The notes: a model not told the origin generated them from the letters alone. A stretch of DNA of 64,000 nucleotides from Vibrio sp. Of7-15 (GCF_022347565.1 NZ_JAKRGH010000005.1:221302-285301); one strand, 5' to 3'. Counted from the stretch's first letter, positions 16,051-26,660 are shown. Numbers and translations: made by a program.

Positions 16051-18546
16051 TTAGAAGAGTTCATCACTTTCAAAGACATTGCCTGCCGATGCGCTACCTA
16101 CGTACTCGGTTGGCTCTGTGCCTCGTTCGAAGTATTCAAACATGGTGGTGTGATCGCTACGATGTGTCAGCAATCCTGTTTCTCTATCAATACGCACTTT
16201 AACAACATTCACAGGGGCTTTTTTCGGTTGTGCTGGTGTGTCTTCAAGTGCCACTTTCATGAAGTTCACCCAAGCCGGTTGAGCGGTTTTCGCCCCTGCT
16301 TCTGCTCCTGTGATTTGGTTTTTATCTAGGTTGTTGTTGTAAGAAGTTCGGCCCAATTTGCGGGAGTGATCATCAAAGCCTACCCAAGAGGTCGCAACGA
16401 TGCCAGGCCCATAGCCGTTAAACCAAGTATCTTTAGAGTCGTTTGTCGTTCCGGTTTTGCCACCAATGTCACGACGTTTTAATACTTGGCCACGCCAGCC
16501 TGTTCCATTCCAACCAGTACCATGCTTCCAGTTACCGCCACCCCAAATATTGCTGTACATCATTTCTCGAACTAAGAACGCCGTTTGTTCTGAGATCACT
16601 TGTTCTGCATAAGGTGATTCAGCCAAGCTGTCTTTGTATTCAAAGGTGTCTGGGTTTGGCTCGCAATTTGAGTGGCATACGGCTTTTGGTTTCGCTTGGA
16701 ATTCAACTTGTCCAAACGGTGTTTCTACTCGTTCAATATAGAAAGGATCAACGTAATAACCACCATTGGCAAACACAGAGAAACCTTGGGCAACTTCCAT
16801 TGGAGTTAAGCTACCAGCACCCAGAGCCAAGGTTTCAGAGCGAGGTAAATTATCTCGTTGGAAACCAAAACGAGTGAGGTAGGAGATGGTGTCGTCTAGA
16901 CCCACTTCACGTAATACCCGAACTGCCATTACGTTTTTCGATTGTGCTAAACCAATACGAAGACGAGTTGGACCCACATAAGTTGGTGGTGAATTTTTTG
17001 GTCGCCATGCAGTACCTTGGCTCTTATCCCATTTATTAATTGGTGCATCATTAATAAGGGAAGCAAGAGTTAGTCCTTTATCAATGGCGGCAGCGTAAAT
17101 AAACGGTTTAATGCCCGAACCAACTTGGCGTATAGACTGTGTTGCACGGTTAAATTTATTGTGGACGAAGTTGAAGCCCCCCACTAAAGATAAAATAGAA
17201 CCATCTTCAGGGTTCATGGCCACAAAGGCTGTGTTCGCATTTGGAACTTGGCTTAATTGCCATTGCTCGGTTGTGGTTTCCTTATCTTTCGATTTTTGAG
17301 TCTTTGTGACTTGTCTAACCCAAATTTGTTGCCCAGCTTCAACAATGTCTTTGGCTTTTTTTGGGGCTCTGCCTTGGCGTTGATCCGTAATGAATTTACG
17401 AGCCCATTTGATGCCATCCCAAGTTAAGGTGAGTTGGCCGTTATTTTTGGTAATGACATCCACGCTTTTGTCATCGACTTTAACCACCACGGCAGGGATA
17501 AGAGCGCCATAGCTTGGTTGACGTTTTAGGTGTTTTTCAATGGCGGCCAGTTCCCATTGTGCTTGATCCGGTTGCCACAGAGTACTTACCTCACCACGGT
17601 AGCCGTGACGTTCGTCGTAAGATAACAGGTTATTGATCGCGGCATCATTGGCTGCGGTTTGCAGTTTGGAATCCACGGTAGTGTAAACACGCATGCCAGA
17701 GGTATAGGCATCTTCCCCATAGCGCTCAACCATCCAGGCACGCGCAAGCTCAGCCACATAAGGCGCACTTAATTCGATCTCTGCACCATGGTAGCGAGCC
17801 ACGATAGGTTCGGCGCGAGCTTGATCATACTCGGCTTGGGTGATGTACTTTTCATCCAGCATACGAGCTAAGACCACATTGCGGCGCGCTGTAGCTCGGT
17901 TAACGGAGTAGATCGGGTTCATGGTTGACGGTGCTTTTGGTAATCCCGCTAAGGTTGCGACTTCACTTAACGTCAGTTCGCCAATTTCTTTCCCGTAATA
18001 CACTTGGGCTGCAGCACCAAAACCATAAGAACGGTAGCCTAAGTAAATCTTATTAAGGTAAAGCTCGAAGATTTCATCTTTAGAAAGCAGTTGCTCAATG
18101 TGAATCGCAATGAAGATCTCTTTAATTTTACGCATGATCTTCTTTTCATTGGAGAGAAAGAAGTTTCGAGCCAGCTGTTGCGTAATGGTACTGGCTCCTT
18201 GCTTGGCTGAACCTGAGGTAGCAACCACGAAGGCAGCACGAGCGATACCAATAGGGTCAATGCCAGGGTGTTCGTAAAAACGGCTGTCTTCGGTTGCGAT
18301 GATCGCTTCAAGAAGGTGAGGTGGCATATCCTCAATTTTCAATGGGATACGGCGTTTTTCACCAAACTGAGAGATGAGCTTTCCATCTTTACTGAAGATC
18401 TGCATTGGAGTTTGTAGCTGAACTTCTTTTAGCGTCGCCACATCGGGTAGTTCAGGTTTCACATGCATATAAAAACCGAATATTGTACCGACTCCAAGAA
18501 GTATGCAAATGAATGCAAAGATAAGTAATCGCTTTATGAACTTCAC
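16051..18546 (-). CDS. mrcA: Penicillin-binding protein 1A
   Basis: Bifunctional class A PBP of 831 aa (E. coli 850) building peptidoglycan at the inner-membrane outer face. Order: N-terminal cytoplasmic/TM segment (about 5-25), glycosyltransferase GT51 with catalytic Glu 86 in ATEDSRFYEHPGID, and the OB-like insertion near 310-430. The transpeptidase follows, with SGIK active-site Ser (about 477), SKN (about 535) and KTGT (about 698). It is divergent from pilMNOPQ, the conserved gamma-proteobacterial arrangement. Confidence 0.97.
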   Translation of the reverse strand: MKFIKRLLIFAFICILLGVGTIFGFYMHVKPELPDVATLKEVQLQTPMQIFSKDGKLISQFGEKRRIPLKIEDMPPHLLEAIIATEDSRFYEHPGIDPIGIARAAFVVATSGSAKQGASTITQQLARNFFLSNEKKIMRKIKEIFIAIHIEQLLSKDEIFELYLNKIYLGYRSYGFGAAAQVYYGKEIGELTLSEVATLAGLPKAPSTMNPIYSVNRATARRNVVLARMLDEKYITQAEYDQARAEPIVARYHGAEIELSAPYVAELARAWMVERYGEDAYTSGMRVYTTVDSKLQTAANDAAINNLLSYDERHGYRGEVSTLWQPDQAQWELAAIEKHLKRQPSYGALIPAVVVKVDDKSVDVITKNNGQLTLTWDGIKWARKFITDQRQGRAPKKAKDIVEAGQQIWVRQVTKTQKSKDKETTTEQWQLSQVPNANTAFVAMNPEDGSILSLVGGFNFVHNKFNRATQSIRQVGSGIKPFIYAAAIDKGLTLASLINDAPINKWDKSQGTAWRPKNSPPTYVGPTRLRIGLAQSKNVMAVRVLREVGLDDTISYLTRFGFQRDNLPRSETLALGAGSLTPMEVAQGFSVFANGGYYVDPFYIERVETPFGQVEFQAKPKAVCHSNCEPNPDTFEYKDSLAESPYAEQVISEQTAFLVREMMYSNIWGGGNWKHGTGWNGTGWRGQVLKRRDIGGKTGTTNDSKDTWFNGYGPGIVATSWVGFDDHSRKLGRTSYNNNLDKNQITGAEAGAKTAQPAWVNFMKVALEDTPAQPKKAPVNVVKVRIDRETGLLTHRSDHTTMFEYFERGTEPTEYVGSASAGNVFESDELF

Positions 18547-18683
18547 CGGATATTTCCTGTTTGGTTAAATTTGTGCCGTTTCAAACATTGAGCTGAATAG
18601 TATAAAGACAAGCACCGAGAAAATAACACCTTATCGTGGTTAATTTTGAAATAACTTATGCATGAGCATTAGGAGTTGTCGCT

Positions 18684-19700
18684 ATGCTTTTTTCATCAAT
18701 GACTGGAATTGATATTGGTCATCACAGCATCAAAGCGGTTGTGATGAAGACAAAAAGCGAACAACTTCAGCTCATGAACTTCAAAGAAATTCCGTCTACG
18801 CCCTCCATTTTTTTGGAAAAACAAACCTTAGCGCATGAACCACTTGTCACGAGATTAAAGCAGCTTAAAAAGCAACTGCCATTTGGTGTTAGAAATATTG
18901 TGTTATCGGTACCTGAAAGTGCGGTGATCAGCAAGGTTCTTCAAATAGACAGTGATCTTGATGATAAAGAACAAGAGTTTGCTATTCACCACAGCTTTGC
19001 TCAACAGTCGCCATTGCCACTGGAAGAATTAAGCATTGATTATGTGCCTATCCATACGGAAATACCAGACACAGAAGGAAGTAGTGCGACTTATCAGGTG
19101 TACGCGACCCGAAAAGAAGTGATTTCTAGCCGCATTAATGCGTGTAAAGCTGCAGGCTTTTATCCAAAAGTTATCGATATTCATTCAAGTGGTTTATTAA
19201 AGTTGTGGCAATTTGTTGCTCAACAGCAAAATCGCTTTAATTGGATGCTGGTGGATGTGGGTTTATCTCAAACTTCTTTGTGTCTATTACCGCGTGGCCG
19301 TGCGGCATACTACCGTGAAATGGCACTGGGAACTCAGCAGATGAAAGGCAACCAATCTGAGCTGTCGAACCCAACGTGTCATGACGCCTTGTTAGAGGAA
19401 TTTGTTACGGAGCTCGCCGATCGTTTGTCTCGCCAGATGTCGCTTTACCGTTCTGTACAGCATCAGCAATCCATCGAAGGAATTTGGCTTACAGGAGGGG
19501 GGGCGTGTTTTCCCAATATTGAAATGACCTTGAGTATTAAGTTAGGGGTGCCTGTTATGTTGTTGAATCCATTTGGGTTGGTTGAACGACATAAAACCTT
19601 ATCACTCAAACAATCATCGTTGCCAGGTAGCTGTTTTGGTGGTGCGCTTGGGTTGGCTATTCGTGGTATGCAATGGGCTGGAGGACGTTATGCTGCATGA
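18684..19700 (+). CDS. pilM: Type IV pilus inner-membrane assembly protein PilM
   Basis: Actin-like cytoplasmic ATP-binding protein of 338 aa. It has FtsA/PilM-type phosphate motifs: TGIDIGHHSIKAVV (phosphate 1, about 7-20), MLVDVGLSQTSLCL (phosphate 2) and LTGGGACFPN (adenosine). It binds the N-terminus of PilN and couples the alignment subcomplex PilNOP to the motor of the type IV (MSHA/PilA-type) pilus. SD TAGGAG precedes the ATG. The end overlaps pilN by 11 nt, so the five pil genes form one operon. Confidence 0.95.
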   Translation: MLFSSMTGIDIGHHSIKAVVMKTKSEQLQLMNFKEIPSTPSIFLEKQTLAHEPLVTRLKQLKKQLPFGVRNIVLSVPESAVISKVLQIDSDLDDKEQEFAIHHSFAQQSPLPLEELSIDYVPIHTEIPDTEGSSATYQVYATRKEVISSRINACKAAGFYPKVIDIHSSGLLKLWQFVAQQQNRFNWMLVDVGLSQTSLCLLPRGRAAYYREMALGTQQMKGNQSELSNPTCHDALLEEFVTELADRLSRQMSLYRSVQHQQSIEGIWLTGGGACFPNIEMTLSIKLGVPVMLLNPFGLVERHKTLSLKQSSLPGSCFGGALGLAIRGMQWAGGRYAA

Positions 19701-20259
19701 TATTAATTTACTGCCATGGCGAGATCAGCAGCGACTGCGATATCAACGTCGTTTTATTGTCATGCTGGTGGCTGGAGTAATTTTGTCTGTGGGGCTTCAA
19801 TGGCTAATAGCGGACTATTTAAAGGAGCAAAAACACCTTCAAACTCAGCGTAATCAGTTTCTTACCCAACACATTGCTCAACTGGATATGAAGTTAGCAG
19901 GGCTTGCTAATATAGAAAAACAGCATGAATCCATTTTGACACGATTAGAAATGGTTCAAGAGCTGCAAAATGATCGCAATAAAACAACCGATTTGTTAAC
20001 GCTACTTCCGAAGCTTATTCCTCAGGGTGTTTATATTAATAAGATTCGTTTTCATGGTCGTCAGGTGGACATTAATGGGTTAAGTGATTCTACAGCTAGG
20101 TTGGCTTCTATGTTAGATAACTTTGAAGATTCCCCATGGCTTATGGATGTAAACATGCATTCTATTGTGGCAGGTAAAGTTTTGCTGAGCCACGAACTAA
20201 AAAGCTTCAAGGTGTCATTTCGGTTATTGACTGAAGAGGAACTAAGAAGCGATGGCTGA
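19690..20259 (+). CDS. pilN: Type IV pilus assembly protein PilN
   Basis: About 189 aa from the ATG at 19690, chosen because it gives the conserved PilM-binding motif INLLPWR at residues 5-11; a longer in-frame reading starts inside pilM. A single TM helix follows (about 20-40), then a coiled coil and a ferredoxin-like periplasmic domain. It forms heterodimers with PilO in the inner membrane. It overlaps pilM by 11 nt and pilO by 8 nt, implying translational coupling. Confidence 0.93.
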   Translation: MLHDINLLPWRDQQRLRYQRRFIVMLVAGVILSVGLQWLIADYLKEQKHLQTQRNQFLTQHIAQLDMKLAGLANIEKQHESILTRLEMVQELQNDRNKTTDLLTLLPKLIPQGVYINKIRFHGRQVDINGLSDSTARLASMLDNFEDSPWLMDVNMHSIVAGKVLLSHELKSFKVSFRLLTEEELRSDG

Positions 20260-20842
20260 TTGGCGTGATTTGGATGTTGATGAGATTACAGAGTGGCCAT
20301 TGATCCCACAAATTTGTGTGGTGGTGTTAATGGCGGTGATCATTCAAGGCTTTGGGGTTTGGCAGTGGTTAATGCCATTAGAGGACGAGTTAGCCTATTT
20401 AAAGCAGCAAGAAACTTCCTTAAAAAGTACCGTTCGATTTAAGTCCAATCAAGTGGCTGCCTTACCGCAATTACAGGCGCAACTCGATGAGTTGAATGTG
20501 CGTTATCAGTTATTGATTGAGCAACTGCCAGTGCAAAAAGAGTTGGCCAGTTTGTTATCTAGCATTAATCAGGTTGGCATGGAAAACCAATTGACGTTTA
20601 CCCGTATTGACTGGGGGGCGAAAGAGCATCAGCAGTTTTTATATCGGTTGCCCTTGAACATTGAGTTGACAGGAAAATACCACAATATCGGGGACTTTTC
20701 TGAGGCTGTGGCTCGTTTACCTAGGATTGTGAATCTCAAGAATATTGAGCTGCAAAGGGTGAGCCATGAAAGTAGCACACTGCATTTTCGGGTACTGGCG
20801 CATACCTATCAATTTAATGCTAAGGAGTCTTATGTTCCTTAA
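20252..20842 (+). CDS. pilO: Type IV pilus assembly protein PilO
   Basis: 196 aa. A cytoplasmic N-tail precedes one TM helix (about 22-42), followed by a coiled coil (about 45-90) and a C-terminal ferredoxin-like fold typical of PilO. It pairs with PilN and links through PilP to the secretin PilQ. It overlaps pilN by 8 nt at the start and pilP by 11 nt at the end. Confidence 0.93.
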   Translation: MADWRDLDVDEITEWPLIPQICVVVLMAVIIQGFGVWQWLMPLEDELAYLKQQETSLKSTVRFKSNQVAALPQLQAQLDELNVRYQLLIEQLPVQKELASLLSSINQVGMENQLTFTRIDWGAKEHQQFLYRLPLNIELTGKYHNIGDFSEAVARLPRIVNLKNIELQRVSHESSTLHFRVLAHTYQFNAKESYVP

Positions 20843-21350
20843 ACCTCGTGGGGCATATTTTATCGCTTTTTCTTTATTTCTTGGTGGATGTAATGCCCAT
20901 CAGGATCCTCTGGATGATTTTATTCAGCAATCGGAAGCACAGGCGAGAGCAAAAGTTGATGCGCTCAGCCCAAATAAATCTTTCCAAGTTAGGGCGTATC
21001 AAGGACGAGAGGAGCGCTCACCGTTTATGTTGCCGGAGATTTTTGTCGCGGCGGAAAAGGCACGGTTAGAAAACTGTTGGCAACCAGAAGTAAGGCAGCA
21101 AAAAGACCAGTTAGAGTCATACTCGTTAGCCGCTTTGAAACTAAAAGGAATTATGGGAAATGGGAAGAGCTTAACTGGATTAGTCCAAACGCCAAAAGGA
21201 AATGTAGTGAAAGTGAACCCTGGTGAATACCTAGGGCACAACCATGGCAAGATCATGGCGGTGAAGGCGCAATATTTGGAAGTACAAGAAACGTTTTCTG
21301 ATGGACTAGGTTGCTGGCACCAAAGAAATACGAAGTTGGCATTAAAGTAA
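20832..21350 (+). CDS. pilP: Type IV pilus lipoprotein PilP
   Basis: About 172 aa from the ATG at 20832, which has AAGGAG 4 nt upstream and gives a signal peptide ending in the lipobox LGGC (Cys about 22). A disordered linker precedes the C-terminal beta-sandwich (LKGIMGNG, VNPGEYLGHNHGKI). PilP is an inner-membrane lipoprotein tying PilNO to the PilQ N0 domain. A longer in-frame start inside pilO would hide the lipobox and is rejected. Confidence 0.93.
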   Translation: MFLKPRGAYFIAFSLFLGGCNAHQDPLDDFIQQSEAQARAKVDALSPNKSFQVRAYQGREERSPFMLPEIFVAAEKARLENCWQPEVRQQKDQLESYSLAALKLKGIMGNGKSLTGLVQTPKGNVVKVNPGEYLGHNHGKIMAVKAQYLEVQETFSDGLGCWHQRNTKLALK

Positions 21351-21393
21351 TGGTTGCCTATTAGGTTCAGTGACATAACGCTAGGTAGAAAGA

Positions 21394-23148
21394 ATGAGAA
21401 CAAAGTGGCGTACAACAAGTGCATTATGGTGGATGAAAAGCACTTTTATTTGGCTTTTGACCGTAGGTATTGCACTAGCAAGTACATTGCCGTCAAACGC
21501 GGTAAAGAATGAAGTGGTTAATTTTGACTTCAGGTTAGGCCAACATAAAGAATCCATTATTATTGTTGAGCTGACTTCACCTTCTCTTGTGGTGGACTTA
21601 CGTCAATCGGACACTGGCGTGATGATCGAGCTGCATAATACGGACATCGTGGATGAGCGTTTAATGATCATCGATGTCAGGGACTTTTCCACTGAAGTGG
21701 AGCAAATAGAATCTTTTCGTGAGGGCCATAACGTCAATGTTGAGGTGAAGGTCAGGGGGGCTTTTGAATACAGTTATCAGATGAAAGGTCGTTTTCTCGA
21801 AGTGTCGATCTCGCCAACGGTAGCGGTCGTGACTCAAGATTCTTATCAACCTAACATGGCGTCTCTGGAAGCGGATGCACAGCCTATCTCTATTAACTTT
21901 CAAGACATTCCCATTCGTCATGTTTTGCAGCTAATCGCGGATTATAACGATTTTAATCTTGTGGTTGGAGACTCGGTCACGGGGAATCTGACTTTACGGC
22001 TAGACGGTGTGCCGTGGCCACAAGTGCTGGACATTATTTTGCAATTAAAGGGCCTTGATAAACGGATTGAAGGCAATATCGTGCTGGTCGCTCCCCAGAG
22101 TGAACTAGCCGCCCAAGAGAAGCAAGCGCTGGAGCAGGCTAAACTAGCGTCTGAGCTTGCTGCGCTACAGTCTGAAATCCTTCAAATTCATTATGCTAAA
22201 GCATCGGAAGTCGCTGAGTTAATCGGTGGGGAAGGCGATATTACGATGTTATCGAGCCGTGGCAGTATCACGATTGATGAACGAACAAACTCTTTGCTAT
22301 TGCGTGACGTGCCGCAAAACATCGTAGTGATTAAAGACATCATTAAAACGTTGGATGTTCCCGTAAAGCAAGTGCAGATTGAAGCACGAATCGTCACCAT
22401 TGAAGAAGGCAATTTGGATGAGTTTGGAGTGCGTTGGGGTTTCAGTAGTACCAATGGCAGCTCGACCATTGGTGGTTCCATTGAAAGCAACTTGGCGACT
22501 GTGGGGCTATATGAAGGAGGCGGTGAAGATGGCAGTGGCAGCTCTGTACCAATTGATGATTTCTTAAATGTGAATTTGGGCGTGTCGAATCCAGCGGCTT
22601 CCAGTATTGCTTTTCAAGTGGCGAAGCTCGGATCAGATACGTTATTAGATTTAGAGTTATCTGCGTTACAAGCGGAAAATCAGGCCGAAATTATTTCCAG
22701 CCCACGTTTAATTACCACCAACAAAAAGTCTGCTTACATCGAGCAAGGAACCGAGCTTCCTTATCTTGAAGCTTCTTCAAGTGGTGCGACTTCTATTTCA
22801 TTTAAAAAGGCAGTGCTAAGCTTAAAGGTAACCCCACAGATAACACCAGATAATCGTTTGGTACTTGACCTGGAAGTCACACAAGATAAACCGGGGCAAG
22901 TAGTCAAAATTGGTACGGGTGAAGCGGTGGCGATCAGTACGCAAAAAATAGGCACTCAAGTATTAGTTAATAATGGGGAAACCGTCGTTTTAGGGGGGAT
23001 TTTTCAGCACTCTCTCATAAATAACGTTGAAAAAGTGCCTCTGCTTGGTGATATTCCATTATTGGGTGCGTTGTTTAGGCGTACATATGAGCAGTTAGGG
23101 AAGCGTGAATTGCTGATTTTTGTCACACCAAAAGTCGTGATTCAGTAA
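21394..23148 (+). CDS. pilQ: Type IV pilus secretin PilQ
   Basis: Outer-membrane secretin of 584 aa through which the pilus leaves the cell. It has a signal peptide (about 18-34, ending near TLPSNA), one AMIN domain (about 42-130, peptidoglycan binding), secretin/TonB short N-terminal domain (ISINFQDIPIRHVLQLIADY, about 160-210) and N1 domain (about 245-310). The C-terminal secretin gate core has PQITPDNRLVLDLEV and VVLGGIF. One AMIN domain is fewer than the two in Pseudomonas, as usual in vibrios. It is the last gene of the pil operon, 43 bp after pilP. Confidence 0.95.
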   Translation: MRTKWRTTSALWWMKSTFIWLLTVGIALASTLPSNAVKNEVVNFDFRLGQHKESIIIVELTSPSLVVDLRQSDTGVMIELHNTDIVDERLMIIDVRDFSTEVEQIESFREGHNVNVEVKVRGAFEYSYQMKGRFLEVSISPTVAVVTQDSYQPNMASLEADAQPISINFQDIPIRHVLQLIADYNDFNLVVGDSVTGNLTLRLDGVPWPQVLDIILQLKGLDKRIEGNIVLVAPQSELAAQEKQALEQAKLASELAALQSEILQIHYAKASEVAELIGGEGDITMLSSRGSITIDERTNSLLLRDVPQNIVVIKDIIKTLDVPVKQVQIEARIVTIEEGNLDEFGVRWGFSSTNGSSTIGGSIESNLATVGLYEGGGEDGSGSSVPIDDFLNVNLGVSNPAASSIAFQVAKLGSDTLLDLELSALQAENQAEIISSPRLITTNKKSAYIEQGTELPYLEASSSGATSISFKKAVLSLKVTPQITPDNRLVLDLEVTQDKPGQVVKIGTGEAVAISTQKIGTQVLVNNGETVVLGGIFQHSLINNVEKVPLLGDIPLLGALFRRTYEQLGKRELLIFVTPKVVIQ

Positions 23149-23311
23149 TTTATGCCTAACAATTGCTCTAGCTATTGCAAAGGTAGCATGATAACTGAGA
23201 TAATTTTCGGTCAGATCACGAATTATCTGTGAGGAAATTGGTGCCACAGGCTTAAGTCTTCGGATGTCTAGTGGCGGTATACTTTGATTAACGTGTGTAA
23301 TACTGCTGAAA

Positions 23312-23830
23312 ATGGCTGAAAAACGAAATATTTTTCTTGTTGGTCCTATGGGAGCCGGCAAAAGTACAATTGGTAGACATCTAGCTCAACAACTGCATAT
23401 GGAGTTCTTTGACTCTGATACTGAGATTGAAGAGCGTACAGGCGCAGACATTGCTTGGGTGTTTGATGTTGAGGGTGAAGAAGGTTTTCGTGCCCGTGAA
23501 GAAAACGTTATTAATGATTTAACGGAAGAACACGGAATCGTACTTGCTACAGGGGGAGGCTCTGTAAAAAGTAAGGAGAGTCGTAACCGTCTTTCTGCTC
23601 GTGGTATCGTGGTTTATCTTGAAACGACCATTGAAAAACAATTGGCTCGTACGCAACGTGATAAAAAACGTCCACTGCTACAGACGGATACGCCACGCGA
23701 AGTGTTAGAAGCGCTAGCGGCAGAGCGTAATCCAATGTATGAAGAAATTGCGGATTACGTGGTTCGTACTGATGATCAAAGTGCGAAAGTTGTAGCAAAT
23801 CAAATCATAAAAATGCTAGAAGAGCGTTAA
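23312..23830 (+). CDS. aroK: Shikimate kinase I
   Basis: ATP-dependent phosphorylation of shikimate, fifth step of the chorismate pathway. 172 aa. P-loop GPMGAGKST (about 11-19), shikimate-binding [11 protein letters not shown], the GGGS motif and the LID arginine region ([10 protein letters not shown]) are present. The SD is weak. 24 bp separate it from aroB, and the pair is the conserved start of the aroK-aroB-damX-dam cluster after pilQ. Confidence 0.97.
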   Translation: MAEKRNIFLVGPMGAGKSTIGRHLAQQLHMEFFDSDTEIEERTGADIAWVFDVEGEEGFRAREENVINDLTEEHGIVLATGGGSVKSKESRNRLSARGIVVYLETTIEKQLARTQRDKKRPLLQTDTPREVLEALAAERNPMYEEIADYVVRTDDQSAKVVANQIIKMLEER

Positions 23831-23854
23831 GTAAAAAGTATAGAGAAGCTGACC

Positions 23855-24943
23855 ATGGAACGGATCAACGTAAATCTTGATGAAAGAAGTTACCCTATCT
23901 CTATTGGCGCCGGGTTATTTGCTGACTCGGCGTACTTTTCTGCGGCAATAAAAGCAGGAAAGCGGGTAGTGGTAGTGAGTAATGAAACGGTTGCTCCTCT
24001 TTACGGAGATACAATCACCTCTGTTATTCGCAGTTTAGATTGTGATGTCTCCTTGCTTGAATTGCCCGACGGCGAACAATACAAAACACTAGACACCTTC
24101 AATACCATCATGTCTTTTTTACTGGAAGGTAATTACGGTCGTGATGTAGTGATTGTTGCTCTAGGGGGGGGGGTTGTTGGTGATGTCGTGGGGTTTGCGG
24201 CTGCGTGTTATCAACGCGGGGTAGATTTTGTTCAAGTACCTACCACCTTGTTATCACAAGTCGATTCTTCTGTCGGTGGTAAGACAGCTGTAAACCATCC
24301 ACTTGGTAAGAACATGATAGGTGCATTCTATCAACCTCAAGCTGTAGTGATTGATACAGACTGTCTTGCAACACTGCCAGAACGTGAGCTTGCTGCTGGT
24401 ATGGCTGAAGTGATTAAGTACGGCATTATTGCTGATGCAGACTTTTTTACTTGGCTTGAAGATAATATGGATAAGCTTTATCAGTTAGATGAGAAAGCAT
24501 TATCGTACGCTATTGCTCGTTGTTGCCAGATCAAAGCGGATGTTGTCGCGGCCGATGAAAAAGAGTCTGGGGTTCGTGCACTTTTGAACCTAGGTCATAC
24601 TTTCGGTCATGCGATTGAAGCAGAAATGGGCTATGGTAATTGGCTCCATGGTGAAGCAGTTTCAGCAGGTACCGTAATGGCTGCTTTAACGGCTCATAAA
24701 CATGGTTTACTGAGTATGGAAGATGTAGAACGCATTAAACGTATCTTGGTAAAAGCGAAGTTACCGATTTTAGCACCAAAAAATATGGATTATGACTGTT
24801 TCATGAAACATATGATGAGAGACAAAAAGGTCTTGTCTGGTCAGTTAAGATTGGTGCTACCAACTGCGATAGGCAGTGCGGATGTCGTTGCTGATGTTCC
24901 AGATGCTGTAATTGCTCAAGTTATCGAATCTTGTAAAGCGTAA
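23855..24943 (+). CDS. aroB: 3-Dehydroquinate synthase
   Basis: NAD- and zinc-dependent cyclisation of DAHP to 3-dehydroquinate. 362 aa, same as E. coli. NAD-binding [15 protein letters not shown] (about 103-117), the substrate/metal region with [20 protein letters not shown], and metal ligands in GHTFGHAIE and LHGEAVSAG are intact. The damX start follows 5 bp after the stop. Confidence 0.97.
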   Translation: MERINVNLDERSYPISIGAGLFADSAYFSAAIKAGKRVVVVSNETVAPLYGDTITSVIRSLDCDVSLLELPDGEQYKTLDTFNTIMSFLLEGNYGRDVVIVALGGGVVGDVVGFAAACYQRGVDFVQVPTTLLSQVDSSVGGKTAVNHPLGKNMIGAFYQPQAVVIDTDCLATLPERELAAGMAEVIKYGIIADADFFTWLEDNMDKLYQLDEKALSYAIARCCQIKADVVAADEKESGVRALLNLGHTFGHAIEAEMGYGNWLHGEAVSAGTVMAALTAHKHGLLSMEDVERIKRILVKAKLPILAPKNMDYDCFMKHMMRDKKVLSGQLRLVLPTAIGSADVVADVPDAVIAQVIESCKA

Positions 24944-24948
24944 CCAAT

Positions 24949-26592
24949 ATGACTCTAGCCTATGAAATGATGGCGCTTGAATTTGAATCTCAAGTTCAGC
25001 TCCTGTCCCGAATCCAGTTTTTAACTCGGTTTGGTTCTAATTGTATTCAAATAACCGGAGCAGAAGGGTCGGGTAAGACCTGGCTAGCACAACGTTATTT
25101 GGAAGCATGGGCAGAGGATCAGAATCAGTCGTTGTTGATGTGTTACCCGACTCAGAGTGACAGTCAACAACGGGCTATTCTGCTGAAACAGCTTGTTAAT
25201 GACCCGCTTTTTAATGAGCACGACCCGATAATTGACAGTCTTGGTCGCATGCTGGCCGGACAGCAATGCCAAATGCTTATTGTGGTTGATGATGCGCATC
25301 AGCTTAGCAGTGACATGGTGGCGGAATTATGGGCGCTAGTGCAAAAAGCACAATCCACTCCAAACTGGAAAATTAATGTTTTGCTCTTCTCACAGAAGGG
25401 GAAACTCGATAAGTTTTTATCACAAATTAGCCACGGCCAAGAGCAAAAACCCCTTGAAGTTGAAATTGAACCTTTTAGCGAACAAGAGGCAAATACGTTT
25501 GTTGATACTTTAGTGATGGGGCAGGCCCGCGGTGAAGAGAACAAGCGTGAAGTGAAAAAGCGTGCGGAAAAGTGCGCTCGTTTACCTGGTAAACTTCTCA
25601 ATCTGAACCACAGACAAAAAGAAAAACGAATTATTATTCGCTCTGTTGTCCAATCACCGAAAAAAGCGTTATTTGCTGCTGGTGTTGCGGTCTTACTGGC
25701 AGGCAGTGGTTATTGGTGGCTAAACTCAAGTCAGCCAGTACCAGTATTGTCTATGAATACCAGTGAAGCTGTGCCAGCCATTGAGCCAGGATTAGAGGAA
25801 AAGAGCGAAGCTTCATCAGACAAAGAAGGTATGGCCGTAGAGTCAACACTTCCACAGGCTGAAACTGCTGCTGCTCCTGAGCAAGATACGGCTGAAAAAG
25901 AAGTCACTTTAACTCAAGATGATGGTTTAGCATTACCACCTGAAGTATTAAAAGATCCAGAATCGGTAGGAGACAGTGTCGCAGACCAAAAACGTGTTGT
26001 GGTTCCTTCGACGGTGGTTGATGCGTTAATTGAAGATCAAACCATCGGTGGTGATGGGACTGACGCAATGGCTGCTATTATTGATGAGCAACCAGCTAGC
26101 GCACCTGAATCTACGGAAAAACAAACAGCACAATCCGATCTGACGGCGGTCAAAACTGATGTCGTGGAAAAAACTGATGATATTGCGGTAACAAAGCCAG
26201 TTGTGGCAGAAGAGCAGTCACAAGTTGCAACACCTTCTGAAAAAGAAGAACCTGTTGTTGCCAAAGAAGAAGCAGAGCCAGCCATTCGATTTACTTTCTC
26301 TAATCAAGAGCTGCGCACAATTTCTGCTCGTTATTATACTCTGCAGTTGGCAGCGTTGACGTCAAAGGTTGCCGTTCAGCAGTTTATTGATGAGCATGAT
26401 ATCGGCAGCATTGTTCAAGTGTATGAAACGGTTAGAAATGGCTCACAGTGGTTCATTGTTACCGTGGGTAACTACACCAGTGTTGCTGCTGCCAGAAGAG
26501 CTGAAAATGACTTACCTGCTTCGGTTCAAGCTGTCGGCCCGTGGGCAAAATCTTTCTCTCAGGTACATAGAGAGATTGATCGTGCGAAATAA
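24949..26592 (+). CDS. damX: DamX, SPOR-domain cell-division protein
   Basis: 547 aa, longer than E. coli DamX (428). Here an N-terminal AAA ATPase-like domain is recognisable, with P-loop GAEGSGKT (about 37-44) and Walker B MLIVVDDAHQ (about 105-114). One TM helix (about 238-257) follows. A long acidic, Glu/Val/Thr-rich periplasmic linker (about 260-445) leads to a C-terminal SPOR domain (about 455-540, YTLQLAAL and WFIVTVGNYTS) binding denuded septal peptidoglycan. It lies between aroB and dam, as in most gamma-proteobacteria. Confidence 0.92.
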   Translation: MTLAYEMMALEFESQVQLLSRIQFLTRFGSNCIQITGAEGSGKTWLAQRYLEAWAEDQNQSLLMCYPTQSDSQQRAILLKQLVNDPLFNEHDPIIDSLGRMLAGQQCQMLIVVDDAHQLSSDMVAELWALVQKAQSTPNWKINVLLFSQKGKLDKFLSQISHGQEQKPLEVEIEPFSEQEANTFVDTLVMGQARGEENKREVKKRAEKCARLPGKLLNLNHRQKEKRIIIRSVVQSPKKALFAAGVAVLLAGSGYWWLNSSQPVPVLSMNTSEAVPAIEPGLEEKSEASSDKEGMAVESTLPQAETAAAPEQDTAEKEVTLTQDDGLALPPEVLKDPESVGDSVADQKRVVVPSTVVDALIEDQTIGGDGTDAMAAIIDEQPASAPESTEKQTAQSDLTAVKTDVVEKTDDIAVTKPVVAEEQSQVATPSEKEEPVVAKEEAEPAIRFTFSNQELRTISARYYTLQLAALTSKVAVQQFIDEHDIGSIVQVYETVRNGSQWFIVTVGNYTSVAAARRAENDLPASVQAVGPWAKSFSQVHREIDRAK

Positions 26593-26660
26593 CACTGAGC
26601 TTAAGCAAAAAATAGGGTACAATCCGCTCCCTTATTTTTCAGGTAGTGGGCTTAGCGTAA

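Noticed and set aside
16443..16877. 144-aa ORF on the plus strand inside mrcA
   Set aside because: Lies wholly antisense to a well-conserved PBP1A coding region, low-complexity His/Leu composition, no SD; a shadow frame.
19573..19689. Upstream extension of pilN inside pilM
   Set aside because: The conserved PilM-binding INLLPWR motif must lie at the extreme N-terminus; the ATG at 19690 places it correctly.
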